Positions 42,650-52,985 of a DNA stretch of 64,000 bases are shown here, one piece after another. The notes beneath the pieces are model-generated. The model was not told the DNA's origin and ran no database searches. It saw nothing but the letters and a program-made list of their open reading frames with translations. The translations under genes were made by a program, and so were the position numbers. Location of the stretch: contig NW_025408673.1 of assembly GCF_020360975.1 (NCBI RefSeq), positions 3,534,001 through 3,598,000 of the forward strand, in the 5' to 3' direction. The number at the start of each line of letters is the position of its first letter. Within the stretch, counting starts at the first letter, position 1. The DNA comes from Hirsutella rhossiliensis (Eukaryota > Ascomycota > Sordariomycetes > Hypocreales > Ophiocordycipitaceae).

Positions 42650-45600
42650 CTCCGGTGGCACGACTCGTCGTCTTCCTCGCTGAACTCCTTGCTGAGGTAT
42701 CCGTCGACGCATACAGTCGCCCCGCAACCCGGCCGCCTAAGCGCCTGCACCCAGCCCTTCCCGACGCCCAGCTCTCCGCGAAGGGTACCTCACCCCAGCC
42801 CGCCATACCGTCGGCGCCGCTGCCGTTTTGCTTTAACCTTACAAGCGATGCGTAGTCATAAAGGCAGAGGCCCGCAGGAGCTCGCCCCGGTGCCGGTAGG
42901 CCTCGACGAGAGGGATCTCAGGCCAGCCTCCTCGACGACGACCGTCTCGTCCGGCGCGTCGCCCGTCGCCTCGGCGCCGCTCGCCCGTCGGAGGTGCCGC
43001 CACCGGCGGAAGACGGCCCAGTAGAGCTGGTTTGCGTTTATATACGCCCACGCTGAGCCGCTGCTAAACTCCGCCGGGTACCCTAGGAGGTGCGCGATCA
43101 CCTCGACCTGCGACAGCGGCCGCTCCGTAAAGACTCGATTCGCCGCCTTAAGCAGGAACGTTCTCGTCTTATTCCCCGGGGTCCGCCGCCGTCGCTACCC
43201 TTCGGCCCCGCCCTCCCGGCCGGCGTCGCGGTCGGCGCCACTTCTGTTGCCCTCTCCCGTCGGCTCTAGCACAGGAAGGAACTCGGCCGCGGCGGCCACA
43301 CGCTTCCACACCGGGTCCTCTACCTTCGTCGCATAGTTAGTAATATAGTAGATTAGGGCCATGGTCTTGCGCTGCGTCGCGATGAACGAGATGTCGTGGT
43401 TGTGTCGTAGCCCCACTGCCATCGCCCTGCCGCCGGGCGAGTATTTTACGCAGGTCGCGCTATGCGTATGGATCTGCGTCGCGCCCGCGCAGAAGTTGGC
43501 CTCCTCGTCGAAGGTGTCCGTGAAGCGCGCGACGTCGTCGAGCCGCGACGATATGTCCGCCGTGGCCGACCGCTCTGCCTGCATGGCACAGTAACCTTCT
43601 GCGTCTAGCTCCTGCGGCCTCGGTTCAGCTTAGGCCCCTCAGCCTGCCCCAGATAGGGGCATCGGGGTTTGTGTTAAGGCGGCCGCCTTACCTCAGAGAA
43701 GACGCTATCTACGTAGCGGACGATGCGCTCCCGGTACGCCGCCTGCTCCTCCGCGTCCGGGCCGGCGAGCGCGTCGCCAATGCCCGCGTTGCCCCTTAGC
43801 CAGAGGAGCCCGTGGATGTGGAGGGCGCCTCGCTCGTTGGTCTCTACCGCCCCGTAGTATGCGCCGACGTGGCCGAACACCGACTCCTCCCCGACGTTGA
43901 CGTAGTGCTCGAAGAAGAGCGTCATCTCCCGGTGGAAGAAGACGGCCGAGCTCATCGGGTCCGATATGGCCAGCCGCGTCCGCTTATACGCGGTCCCTAG
44001 GTCACTTAGGAAGGCCTCGGCCTCGTCGGGGTCGCGGCCGCGGTGCGCCGCTAGCCGTAACTTTACTAGGTTCGTAATGTCGTTCGGGTTCAGCGTGAAC
44101 CAGATAGCCGGCACCCGTACCTAACGATGAGGATAGTATCTTCTTCCGCATACTAAGGCGGCTCTCCTCGACATTGGCTGCCGGTAGCCGAACACGGAGA
44201 GGGACCGGAGGAGCTCTTTACCCCGTCGTCGCTAGTCTTACCTGTGGCCTCGAGCTCGGCCTGGCCGCCTCGAGCCTCTGCGCCGTTAACGACTTTAGTA
44301 GGCCCTCGACCCTTGCGAAGTTCTTCCTCGCTACGCCTAGCATGCTGGCCTGGCGGTTCTTAGACCGCACGCCCATGTTAAAGACAAGGAAGGCGAAGAT
44401 AGGGTGCGTCGCGAACCGGCCGCCGTGACGCCGCAGCACGACGTCGGCCCATGCCTGGAGCTTCATGTTCCGCGTCGACATAAGGCCCTCTGCAACCCGC
44501 TCCGCCTGGGCGCCCTGGTTCCCGACGCTGGGCCCGCGCTCTCCCGCGGCGTCCTCGTCGGCGAGCCTCGGCCCGCCTAAGCCAAAGGGAACAGGGTCGG
44601 AAAGGCCTTTGCAAAGAAGGAGGCGTCCGCCGAGTCGGCGAAATCCTCGCCGCGTCGCACCTGTATGTACGGCTCGCCGTCGCCGCCGTCGCCCGCCGCC
44701 CTCTGGCCGCCGTCCCTACCCACGTCCTCGGGCTGGCGCGCGCTCCTCGGGCCCGACCGCGTCGCGGGCGAAGCGAATCTTCTCGGCGTCGGCCACATCT
44801 GGCGCCCCATCTAACGGGAACATGCCGGAAGACGTTACCTCATTGATTACGTCCCCGTCCTCTTCGGGCCTAGCGCCGTCCCTGTCGTCGTCCTCGCACG
44901 TGAGCCCGACGTCGCGGCTCCCCTCGGCGGGGTCCTGGCCCTGCCTTAGCATCGCGAGGACCTCCTCGATCTCGGCCGCGCCTCCGTCGTCCATGGCCCG
45001 CTCCGACGGCGGCACCACCTGCGCCGTCTGCGTCCTCTCCCGCGCCGACGGCTCGTTTCGCTCCAGCCGCTCGCACACCACCGGCGGCACCCCGTGCGGC
45101 GGCGCCCCCCAGCTGGCTATCTCCGCCGCGTCGATCTCGACCTCGCCGTAGAGCGGGTTGTTCTCCTTGAGCCAGGCCAGCGCCCTCTCGACCGCCGACC
45201 GCCTTACCGACAGCAGGCCTGATAGGTCCCGCGGCCCGGGCCTCTCAGCGCCCTGCCACGAGACGTGGATCTCGTCCATGACCCGGACCAGCGGGTGCGG
45301 GAGCACCTTGGCAGCCAGGCCCTGCACGTCGTTCGGGAACACCGTGATATGGCCCTTGACGTGCCTCGGGTACCTCACGCTCTGCCTCTGGCCGCCGGGG
45401 ATGCTATACTTCGTCACGAAGCCGTAGCACGAGTTGAGCGAGATGAGCTTCTCCTCGAGCGGCGTGAGGTCCTTTAGCTCGTCGGGGTACGCGTGCTCGC
45501 AGCCGAGCCGCCCATGGAGGTGCATGGCCGGCGACGCCCCCTCACGCCCGGCCCATCGCGCGCACTCTGCGCAGACCGCCACCGGCCTGCCCTCCGGGAA

Positions 45601-46972
45601 GCAGGCTTGGCACCCGAACGGGGACCGCCCGCCCCCCGCAACACCGCTCCGCGACCACCCCTCCCACCCTCCCACGCCATCTCCTCAGCTCCCCTTGGCC
45701 CGCTTCCGGTAGCATAGCGTGCAGGTCGCGATCGGCAGCGTGCCAGCGTCGTGGAACGCCCGGTAGAACTTCCGCACCGTCCTCACCTGCCTCTCGCGCG
45801 GCACCGGCGCACACCACGTCTGCTCGTTGGCCAGCCTCTCGCCCGCCTCGAACTCCTCGTCGAGGTGCCGCAGCGCGCTGGCTAGGTCCTCGGCCTGCAG
45901 CTCCTTGGTCTCGGCACCTTTCACCGACCCGGGCGCGTTTCCGCTCGGCCTGCCCACTACTAAGATGGCGTTTCCTCTTCTGCTCTTCCTCGCCTGCCGT
46001 CTTATCGCCGATCTACCTGCGTCCGGTTAGCTATCACCGCTACACGCCTTTACCTCGCTCTACGACCGTACCTGCCGAGGCGCTATCTCTGCCGCCAACA
46101 AGCAGCCCGGCTGCGGCCGGAGTTGTGGCGGGGATCTCGGCCCTGCTGGCCGGCCGGGACTGGATGGCTCGCGGCGAGTGCTGGCTTCCGATCGAGACTA
46201 CGGCCGAGCTAGTCCCGCTTGACGGCGGCGAAGGGCCGGCGGCCCTCCAAGTCGGTTGTGGCCGAATATCCCGCGGAACGTCCGAACTTCTCGTCGGCGG
46301 CGGCGAAGGCCCGGCGGCCTCCACCGTCGGCAGAGGCCGGATTTCCCTCGGTGCGCGCTGGCTTTTCCCTGAGGCCGAGACGGCGCTAGGCCCGCCTTGC
46401 GGCAGCCGGCGCCCTGCCGCCGTCGGTGTCGACAGAGCCTGGATATCCCGCGGCGCGTCCGAACTTCTCGTCGGCGGCGAAGGGCCGGCGGCCCTCCATG
46501 TCGGCTGTGGCCGAATGTCCCGCGGAACGTCCGAACTTCTCGTCGGCGGCGGCGAAGGACCGGCGGCCTCTACTGTCGGCAGAGGCCGGATTTCTCTTGG
46601 TGCGCGCTGGCTTTTCCTGAGGCCGAGACGGCGCTGGGCACGCCTTGCGGCAGCCAGTGCCCTGCCGCCCTCGGTGTCGGCGGCAGCCGTTGCCGCCGCG
46701 CTTGGTGTCGGCCGAGGCTGGATATCCCGCGGCATGACTCGGCCTGCGCTGATCCTCCATCTCCCTAGTCCTGGCGGTCTTCCCCGCCCTCGCCTCGGAG
46801 GCGCCTCCCTTGACGCCTCTTCTTGCTCTCTCCGAGGGGCGCCGCTAGCAAGTGCCGGCGCTGCTGTGGTCGGCTGGAACTCTGGTCCTGTGTACGGCGC
46901 TGCGCAGGCTTCTGGCGCCGGGCTTGCCCCGTCCCCCGCTCCGGACTGGTCCCTTCCGTTGGCTGGCTTCAT
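42650..46972 (-). pseudogene. RepHel N-terminus and Rep nuclease of E4
   Basis: It starts MKPANGRDQSG at 46,972. The first 310 codons (to 46,040) are Pro/Arg repeats with PRDIRPQPT, PREIRPLPT and PRAIQSRP units. The next block (45,957-45,685) has LQAEDLASALRHLDEEF and CTLCYRKRAK. One base is missing relative to E1/E2 near 45,684, after which CQACFPEGRP, CAECARW and NSCYGFVTKYSIPGGQ follow (45,675-44,716). Rep blocks include MSTRNMKLQAWADVVLRRHG and the HUH motif LHIHGLLWL (about 43,805-43,835), with a break near 44,120. Intron A is 43,612-43,691 (GTAAGG, branch GCTGAA, GCAG). The exon after it carries ATQIHTHSATCVKYSPG, a deletion relative to the other copies, and the tyrosine motif YYITNYATK (about 43,330-43,356). 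Confidence 0.8.
46222..46716. repeat. 249-bp in-frame tandem duplication in E4 RepHel
   Basis: GCCGAATATCCCGCGGAACG at 46,261 recurs as GCCGAATGTCCCGCGGAACG at 46,510, an offset of 249 bp (83 codons). The whole unit, including the segment TGCGCGCTGGCTTTTCC, is duplicated. Shorter subunits based on CGTCCGAACTTCTCGTCGGCGG occur three times. The repeats keep the protein frame. Confidence 0.8.
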
Positions 46973-47826
46973 TGCGACACCGGTCTACCAAAGCCCCACG
47001 GACGTCTTGTCTTCCTCTTTGCACCTGCCCTCTTTGGCCCTGCCTACTTATGGTGCCACTAGGCCTGGCGTAAATCCTCGTAAGTGTAATAACAGCGTAT
47101 AAATCCTTGCCTCGATTATTCGCCCTGCACTTATCTTGCTGACTGGCACCCTCTTGCGCATATAGGATCCTCTACAAAAGTCTATATATCTTACTCGTAG
47201 CTCTCTACTATGTCTATATGCGTGCTGCTGCTCTTTGCATTATACCGGCGCCGCCTTTCTATTAAGCCCGCCCGCCATTGCCTGCTGCCATATGCGATAG
47301 GCTAGACGGCCTCGGCCGATCCTTATATGTACGTCGCCGCGACGGCTTCTTCTTGCCTATGCTTTGCATGCTACGCTTTTCCTTCTTGTCATCCAGCTCT
47401 TATCAGTCAAAGCTTCCGTATGCCCCTAGACACTTGCCCGCTGAAGTTTAAAACCATGTCTTACACGTGTTGCGAATAGGGCTGCCTGCTTCTCCTCGAA
47501 TATAGCTTCGCGCGTCCTGCTTGTCTTAAAAACTCTCAACATCTTACTAGACCGCCTTTTAAAGTTCTCCCTTCTCTTATTGCACTCTCCTCTATACGCA
47601 TCTTATAACCCTCTTTTACAAAGGCTCCTTATATAACCTACCACTAACGCCATGTTGCGTCTTTGTTTAGAATCCTTTGACTTCTCTTACACACCATCGC
47701 CACTGGCCCTTCTCTTTTACACTAAACTCGTAAGACGGTATATAGGTAGGGAGCACTCCTGCCTATCTTTCTCGCCGCTTTTAGCTTTGCCCCAGCAACG
47801 TTGCTCTTTTACTACACGGCCGAGCC
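46973..47826. other. Divergent intergenic region of E4
   Basis: About 0.85 kb, more AT-rich than its flanks, with TATA-like CGTATAAATCC (about 47,097) and CGGTATATAGG (about 47,735) on the plus strand. No coding motif seen. It should hold the promoters of RepHel and HAO. Confidence 0.45.
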
Positions 47827-49246
47827 ATGTCTTCGTCTCCGTCGGCGGACAGCTCTGCCCCGCACCTCCGCAAGCCCCTTGGCTCTAGCAAGGGCGCGGG
47901 CAGCGATATGTCCATGATGTTCTTCGCCCAGCCCGACTGCCCCGCGAGGTTCGCCCACCACGACGAGCACCGCATTAGGGCCTCAACGCTGAGGCTATCG
48001 CCCGCGTCCTCCTGCCGGTGCCCTCGTGGCTGCTCGAGGCCGACTACGCACCCCTCCGGGCCGAGGGCGACGACCTGGGCCCCTCTCTCTTCTTTAGCCT
48101 AAACCTCTCTATCTACGGCCAGCCAATCGTCGACACGGACTGGTCCGAGCAATGGTTCCTTATGAGCGGCCGCGTTCACCCCTACGCCCTCGCCTGGGAG
48201 GTGGAGCGCCGCGACGGTCTTGAGGCCGGCCCAGACGATACCGTCCTCTACACAGTGCCCGCCCTTATCGTCCGCGACCAAGGCTACCAGCCGTGCGCCC
48301 CCCCTTCTTTTTTTTTGCCCCTTCACCGGCCGCCTCGCTGACTTCTCTCCCTAGCGTCCTCCCACGCTCCTTGGCCTCTGGCGGCCAGTTCCCGTCTACG
48401 CCTCCTGTTGTCTCCTTCCATGGCGTCATCGCCGGGCCTGGCCTTGACCTCCTGCGTGGAGACTTCCTGCCAGGTCTCGGGCCCGACCAGCTCCGCTGCT
48501 GCGGCTTCGTCCGGCTCACTACCTACATCACCCCTGGCCTGCCGGACCGGATTCCCTTTAAGGGCTACCACCCCTTCCAGGTCTTTGTTATCTTTCCCAT
48601 CTATGCTAACCCTTGGGCCGTGCTATGCAAGAAAATTGCTGAAAGGCCTAACTCTTCCTTCCTGCCCGGCGTCCCCTTTACCTGCACTGGAAAGGTCGTC
48701 GGCCTTCTCGACCACCGTCTTATGCTCTGCCCCCCGGGCTCAGAGCGCGATTACGTCTTTATCGTCGTCCCGGACAGCTGGAACTTTGTCGACAGGCCCT
48801 CGGCGGCCGCCTCCGCCTCGGCTTCCCCTTGCTACGCCCTTAAACGTCAGACCCTATCCGCCTCCTCTACCTTTGATTCCGTCTGCGCCGCCTTGTACTC
48901 CGTTGCTGCGCCGGCCTCGGCTGCGTCGGCTCCCCTTCCTTGGCCTCGGCCCCGACCGCCCTCGACCCCGTCACACCACCGCCTAAGCGCTCCCACCCGG
49001 CCCTTGCCGATACGCCCATGAAGAGGGCGCGCTTGCTGCAGCAGCAGAATTCGCCGCCTTCCTCGTCTTCGGACACCGTCAGCTCCGCCGCCCCCTCCTC
49101 TCCCCGCCGGCCGCTTCTTCGTCTCGACCGAGCGGCGTCCCGCCCGTTCCGCTCCGGCAGCCAAGCCGGGTTCCCCTCTTGACTCTATTGTCGCGAGCAC
49201 CTCCGACCCGCCCGCTCGACCTATCCGCTATCGCATGCAGAAATGA
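47827..49246 (+). pseudogene. HAO gene of E4 (unknown function), two frameshifts
   Basis: Exon 1 starts MSSSPSADSSAPHLRKPLGS at 47,827, with DMSMMFFAQPDCPARFAHHD. A base lost near 47,978 shifts the frame, which resumes at VPSWLLEADYAPL, LFFSLNLSIYGQ, WFLMSGRVHPYALAW and VRDQGYQP. The intron is 48,293-48,354 (GTGCGC, pyrimidine tract, branch CTGAC, CCTAG). Exon 2 is open for about 200 codons: VSFHGVIAGPGLDLLRGD, LRCCGFVRLTTYITPGLP, HPFQVFVIFPIYANPWAVLC, VPFTCTGKVVGLLDHRLM and DYVFIVVPDSWNFVD. After a shift near 48,940 it ends with DTPMKRARLLQQQ and RPIRYRMQK, stop at 49,244-49,246. This copy gives the clearest view of the conserved central domain. No known family recognised. Confidence 0.76.
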
Positions 49247-49524
49247 GCTGCCTACTATAAACCTATCGCTCTCTTACGCCTCTTGCCTTTACTAAAATAA
49301 ACCGTTCTCCCTCTCGAGATGCTATTCCTAACGAAACTTATCGCTGCAAAATTACCATTACTCTACACATTACAACGTTTATCTCTTTTTTTGAAACAAC
49401 AACTTTAGCTTGCGACCTATTTCTTACGATAGTGCCTGCCTCTATTTGTTCTCCGTGACCTTGTTTATGTCCTGCGCGTTATGCCTTGTCCCTTTTACTT
49501 TCCTTCCCTCCTCTCCCTAGCTCC

Positions 49525-50091
49525 CTAGCTTGCCTTTGGCTTGCATCCCTTCTTGTGCACCTTCCAGTCCTCCTTTTGGTGTTGCCTGCTGCAGTACGCC
49601 ACCGTCAGGCATCGGCTGCACCTCCTCGCCCCCGCCATCTCTCCACAACCCCGGCAGACCTTCCTCTGTGCTCTGCGCATCCTGCCCTTGCATTTGCGTC
49701 GCGCCCTTGTTTCCGCCCGCCTGCCCCGCCTCTGCCATCTTGTCCTGCATTTCCTGCCTCGTCCTAATTTCGCATCCTTCTTTGCCGCAGAACGACGACA
49801 CGACCACGAGCACAAACGGCCTCTCTGCGTGTAGGTACGATATCGGGCTCTGTAGAATCTCCTTTGCGAGTCCGCCGCAGCTCTCGCAGCGCACCCTGCT
49901 GCCTTCCGACACGCTGCCTCGTGCTCCCGTAGGATCGGCCTTATCCACTGTAGGAACAGTGCACTGGCTGCGTGGTTCGGCCTCGCCTGGCCTACCTGCG
50001 TCACGAGCGTCTTCGGGATGCTATGCTTGTACTTCAGCTCCGTGGCCCCGAATTCGCACCAGAACTCCACGGAAACGTTGCAAGTGGCCAT
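49525..50091 (-). pseudogene. MYND zinc-finger protein gene of E4
   Basis: One open frame of 188 codons starts MATCNVSVEFWCEFGA. It shows the conserved LREHEAACRKAAG block and ends with a canonical MYND finger: CRGCGEMAGARRCSRC, VAYCSRQHQKEDWKVHKKGC. The middle of this frame is Arg-rich and unlike the E2 copy. The expected middle block (CESCGGLAKEILQSPIS, CGKEGC, RQEMQDKM) instead lies in the next frame (about 49,910-49,740). The protein homology therefore runs frame 1, frame 2, frame 1. MYND fingers bind zinc and proteins; a role in the Helitron is unknown. Confidence 0.75.
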
Positions 50092-50377
50092 GCTGTAGTT
50101 GTTTTCCTAACTGCTCGATCGGTAGCTAGGGTAGACGCTTCTGCTCTCCTATTCGTGCCTTGGTGCCTCTCTTATACTCCCTTCCTCTCTTACCCCGCAA
50201 CCGTTATCATCGCTGTATTTGCCTTCTTGCTTTTTCTCCCTCTTCCCGCTGCGGGATGGTGCCCGAATGGCCGATTTATTTGCCTACCTTCTTGCATGCA
50301 TTAGTTCCTGGCGCTACCGCCTGCTTGCGTTCTTTGCTCTCGCCCTCTGTCTTCGTCTTGTTTGTCTCAATCCTCAG

Positions 50378-50432
50378 TCTTCGTTCCTCAAGGCTTTTTG
50401 CGCAACCCATGAGGGGTTGCCTTACCTGTTAA
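50378..50432 (+). repeat. Right terminus of E4
   Basis: TCTTCGTTCCTCAAGG (50,378-50,393) is followed by the hairpin GCAACCC (50,402-50,408) and GGGTTGC (50,414-50,420), then CTTACCTGTTAATT. It is the same layout as E1 with different loop bases, so the stem is conserved by compensated or invariant pairing. Confidence 0.7.
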
Positions 50433-50760
50433 TTCGTCATAATTAAGTAAAAATTATAGAAAGGCATAGTACGTGCCTCTCTGCCAGTCGCCTCCCCTCC
50501 TCTTTTGCCCTCTCCCCTTGCTGCCCCTCTTCCCTTTCCCTTTCCCGTCCGTTTGGTTGTCTCTTGAAGGGCCCTCCTTATACTTATATGGATGCAAAAC
50601 GCGGGCTGCCCACGTGGCCTGGTAGCCCTAACTATCGTTAAGCCGGTGGCGTCGCCGCAATAGCTGCTTGCTTTTGCCTACGGAACACGAGACCCGCCGA
50701 AAGCTCCCAGTGGAGTCAGAGTCTCCGCCCCAACAAGACAGAGAAACAAGCTATGATAGC
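50433..50760. other. Spacer between E4 and Copia-3 fragment
   Basis: About 0.3 kb of pyrimidine-rich sequence. It includes GGCATAGTACGTGCC, a near-palindrome that resembles GGGCACACTACGTGCCC in the Copia-1 LTR. No gene seen. From about 50,660 it may already be degraded Copia-3 linker sequence. Confidence 0.4.
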
Positions 50761-50762
50761 CA

Positions 50763-52743
50763 AAGGTCGACTGATTCAAGCGATCCAAGTCCTGAAGGAG
50801 TCACCGGGACACGATCGTAGTTCAACCGCTGCCACCACGCCGGCGACCTTCCTCAGAAGGCAATAGCATGCAACCGGACAAGCAGCCGTCAGGTGACCAA
50901 CCAATTCCTGAAGAACCACGCGGCAAAACGCGCACCCGCCGCAGTCAACAGGAGATTTACGGTGACCAGCCAACTCGCAAGAGTGACCGGACACCAAAGC
51001 CAAAACGGAAGCACGATGATTACGTCAACAGCGTTTTCACGACCCTGCTTCCAGCGGATCAACATCCAGAGGGAAACCTCGAAATATTTCATAGTGTCTT
51101 CCTTGCCGCAGTCTCTAAGACGGCACGAGATCATCGATTTCACCGCGATGACCTTGTACGACTCCTAAACGCTACCAGGATCTGAAAACCACCCGATGGG
51201 CCCAGACTTCAAAGAGGCCATAAGGAAGGAATTGCATGATCTCCTCCGACGAGGCACTTGGAGACTGGTCAAACGTGAAAAAGCACAGGGACCGCCTCTT
51301 CCACTGAAGTGGGTGTTCACCTATAAGTTTGATCAGGATGGCTATCTCCAAAGGTGCAAAGCTCGGATCTGCGTCCGTGGCGACCTGCAGGACGAGGACG
51401 ACGGACGGGAGACATATGCAGCCACACTTGCAGCAAAAACCTTCAGAATCGTGATGGCAATCGCAGCCCGATTCGATCTTGACGTTAGACAATTCGACGT
51501 TAGTAACGCCTTCCTATACAGCGACATAAAGAAGGACCATCCGTCTACGTCCGGCTCCCGCAAGGCTTCGTAGAACTTGGTTTCTTGAAATCTGGAGAAG
51601 GCTCAACCATGATCGCGGAACTTGACAAGGCTTTGTATGGTCTTCGAGTCTCCACTGCTTTGGTACAATGAGATCTCCCAGGCGCTCAAGGAGGCAGGGA
51701 TTGACCGTACGGATGAAGAACCTTGCGTATTCACCAACGGCAAAATCCTGGCTCTTGTCTATGTCGACGACATCTTGATTCTCAACCCACGGCAAGAGAA
51801 GAAGGCTGTAAACGACCTTGTACAACATCTCCAATCCAAATACGATTTGCGCGAGGAAGAGTTCAAGTGGTATCTTGGCATCAGAGCTGTAAGGGATCGA
51901 CCAAACAGGAAGGTCTACCTCTGCCAAGACGAGTACATCGAGAAAATTGCGCGAAAGTTCAAGCTCAGCGACTTGAAACTCCGAGTACCATCAATCCCCA
52001 TCGCGACGATCCCGCTCGTCAAGTACAACGGGCAGGCTACCAAGGAAGAGATAAAGGCGTATCAGGAACGAGTTGGATCCTTGATGTACATCGCGGTCAT
52101 GACCAGACCCGATATAGCACGAGCAGCAGCCCAGCTCGCGAGGTTCCTGACAAACCCATCGCCTGAACACCTTGAAGCCGCAAACCAATGCATCCGTTAC
52201 CTCTATTCAACGAGATTCTTGGCGATCGTGTACGATGGAGCGTACGAGGGAGAGGTACTTGTGATCGCAAGCGACGCGTCATTTGGAGATGATGTCGAGA
52301 CCCGTCGTTCATCGCAGGGATATGTGATGATGTTGTTCAACGGACCGGTCATATGGAAAGCTGGGCTCCAGGACACAGTCACGACTTCGACCACCGAAGC
52401 AGAAATTCTCAGCCTAGAGAACAACCAAGGAGAGCTACGCCCTGGACCGACTATTACGGATATCTCTCTTGATCTCGGCCCCTGAAGATTTACTGCGACA
52501 ACCTTCAGTCGATCCGACTGGTGGTTGAGGAGAACCAGAGAATCACGACCAAGTTGCGGCACGTTGACATACAGAACATGTGGCTAAAACAGGAATTCAA
52601 GAAGGGTAGGTTCCTAGTGGAATACTTGAAGACTGATCAGATGCCAGCAGACGGATTGACAAAAGCGCTATCGAGAGCGAAATTCGAGCACTTCCGATCG
52701 ATGCTAAATCTGACAGATATCAAGAGGGAAGCAAATTTGGAAG
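50763..52743 (+). pseudogene. Copia-3 RT-RNase H fragment, 5' truncated
   Basis: The 3' half of an older Copia polyprotein. The Pro/Arg-rich linker before RT (RTRRSQQEIY, RKSDRTPKPKRKHDDY) is followed by RT from about 51,196: PLPLKWVFTYKFDQDGYLQR, KARICVRGDLQ, RQFDVSNAFLYSD. A frame break near 51,540 is compensated near 51,650, then EPCVFTNGK, LALVYVDDILIL and KWYLGIRAV follow. RNase H motifs are SDASFGDDVETRRSSQGYV, WKAGLQDTVTTSTTEAE, YCDNLQS-like and TDQMPADGLTKAL. Gag, protease and integrase are absent. The frame is interrupted by Copia-2 near LEVG, and its last bases and 3' LTR lie right of Copia-2. Confidence 0.88.
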
Positions 52744-52748
52744 TGGGA

Positions 52749-52957
52749 TGTCACACGGAGTACATCAGCCTCCAACAGTCTGAAACCCTGACTCGCACAG
52801 TAGTCACCACCTCAACAGTCACAGAACCTTCTATCAGCTTCTAGTCACTCATTCGCATCGCCTATAAAGATGCAGCACATTATACACTCTAGATAGGAAA
52901 ATCAAGAGTCTTCCAGTCCCTGATCTTTATGCTCACTTGCTCATCCTCCGTGCGATA
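52749..52957 (+). repeat. Copia-2 5' LTR
   Basis: 209 bp, TGTCACACGG...GTGCGATA, identical by eye to 57,588-57,796. It includes CCTATAAAGATG (about 52,860-52,871), a plausible TATA box for the element transcript. Confidence 0.92.
52860..52867 (+). promoter_or_regulatory. Candidate TATA box in Copia-2 LTR
   Basis: CCTATAAA within the LTR, about 90 nt before its end, as expected for an LTR promoter. The same segment is in the 3' LTR. Confidence 0.45.
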
Positions 52958-52971
52958 GTTATGAGCCCGGT
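52958..52971 (+). promoter_or_regulatory. Copia-2 primer-binding site (initiator tRNA-Met half)
   Basis: GTTATGAGCCCGG starts right after the 5' LTR. GTTATGAGCCC is complementary to the anticodon-loop region (GGGCTCATAAC) of eukaryotic initiator tRNA-Met. Copia-type elements are known to prime from a half-molecule of this tRNA, so the position and match support that mode. Confidence 0.7.
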
Positions 52972-52985
52972 CTGCCATTGACTGG

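Larger units (their letters stand above)
33904..50432 (-). mobile_element. Helitron E4 (RepHel, HAO, MYND) with nested Copia-1
   Basis: It lies directly right of the E3 terminus. Its left end is split by Copia-1 (34,008-39,903), so the Helitron proper is about 10.6 kb. It carries RepHel (40,161-46,972, minus), HAO (47,827-49,246, plus) and MYND (49,525-50,091, minus), ending in an inverted motif plus hairpin at 50,378-50,420. No CCTTGAGGAACG motif is seen at its left end. It has the longest unbroken helicase frame of the four (632 codons), and both the HUH and two-tyrosine motifs are readable. It is the most GC-rich and most diverged copy. Confidence 0.68.

Noticed and set aside
46125..47102. 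325-codon plus-strand frame with repeats
   Set aside because: Its repeats are the antisense image of the 249-bp tandem repeats in the RepHel N-terminus, and other copies have no matching plus-strand protein.
49910..49945. Tiny GT...AG intron in the E4 MYND gene
   Set aside because: The only GT...AG stretch there is 14 nt long, too short to splice, and it is absent from the E2 copy.
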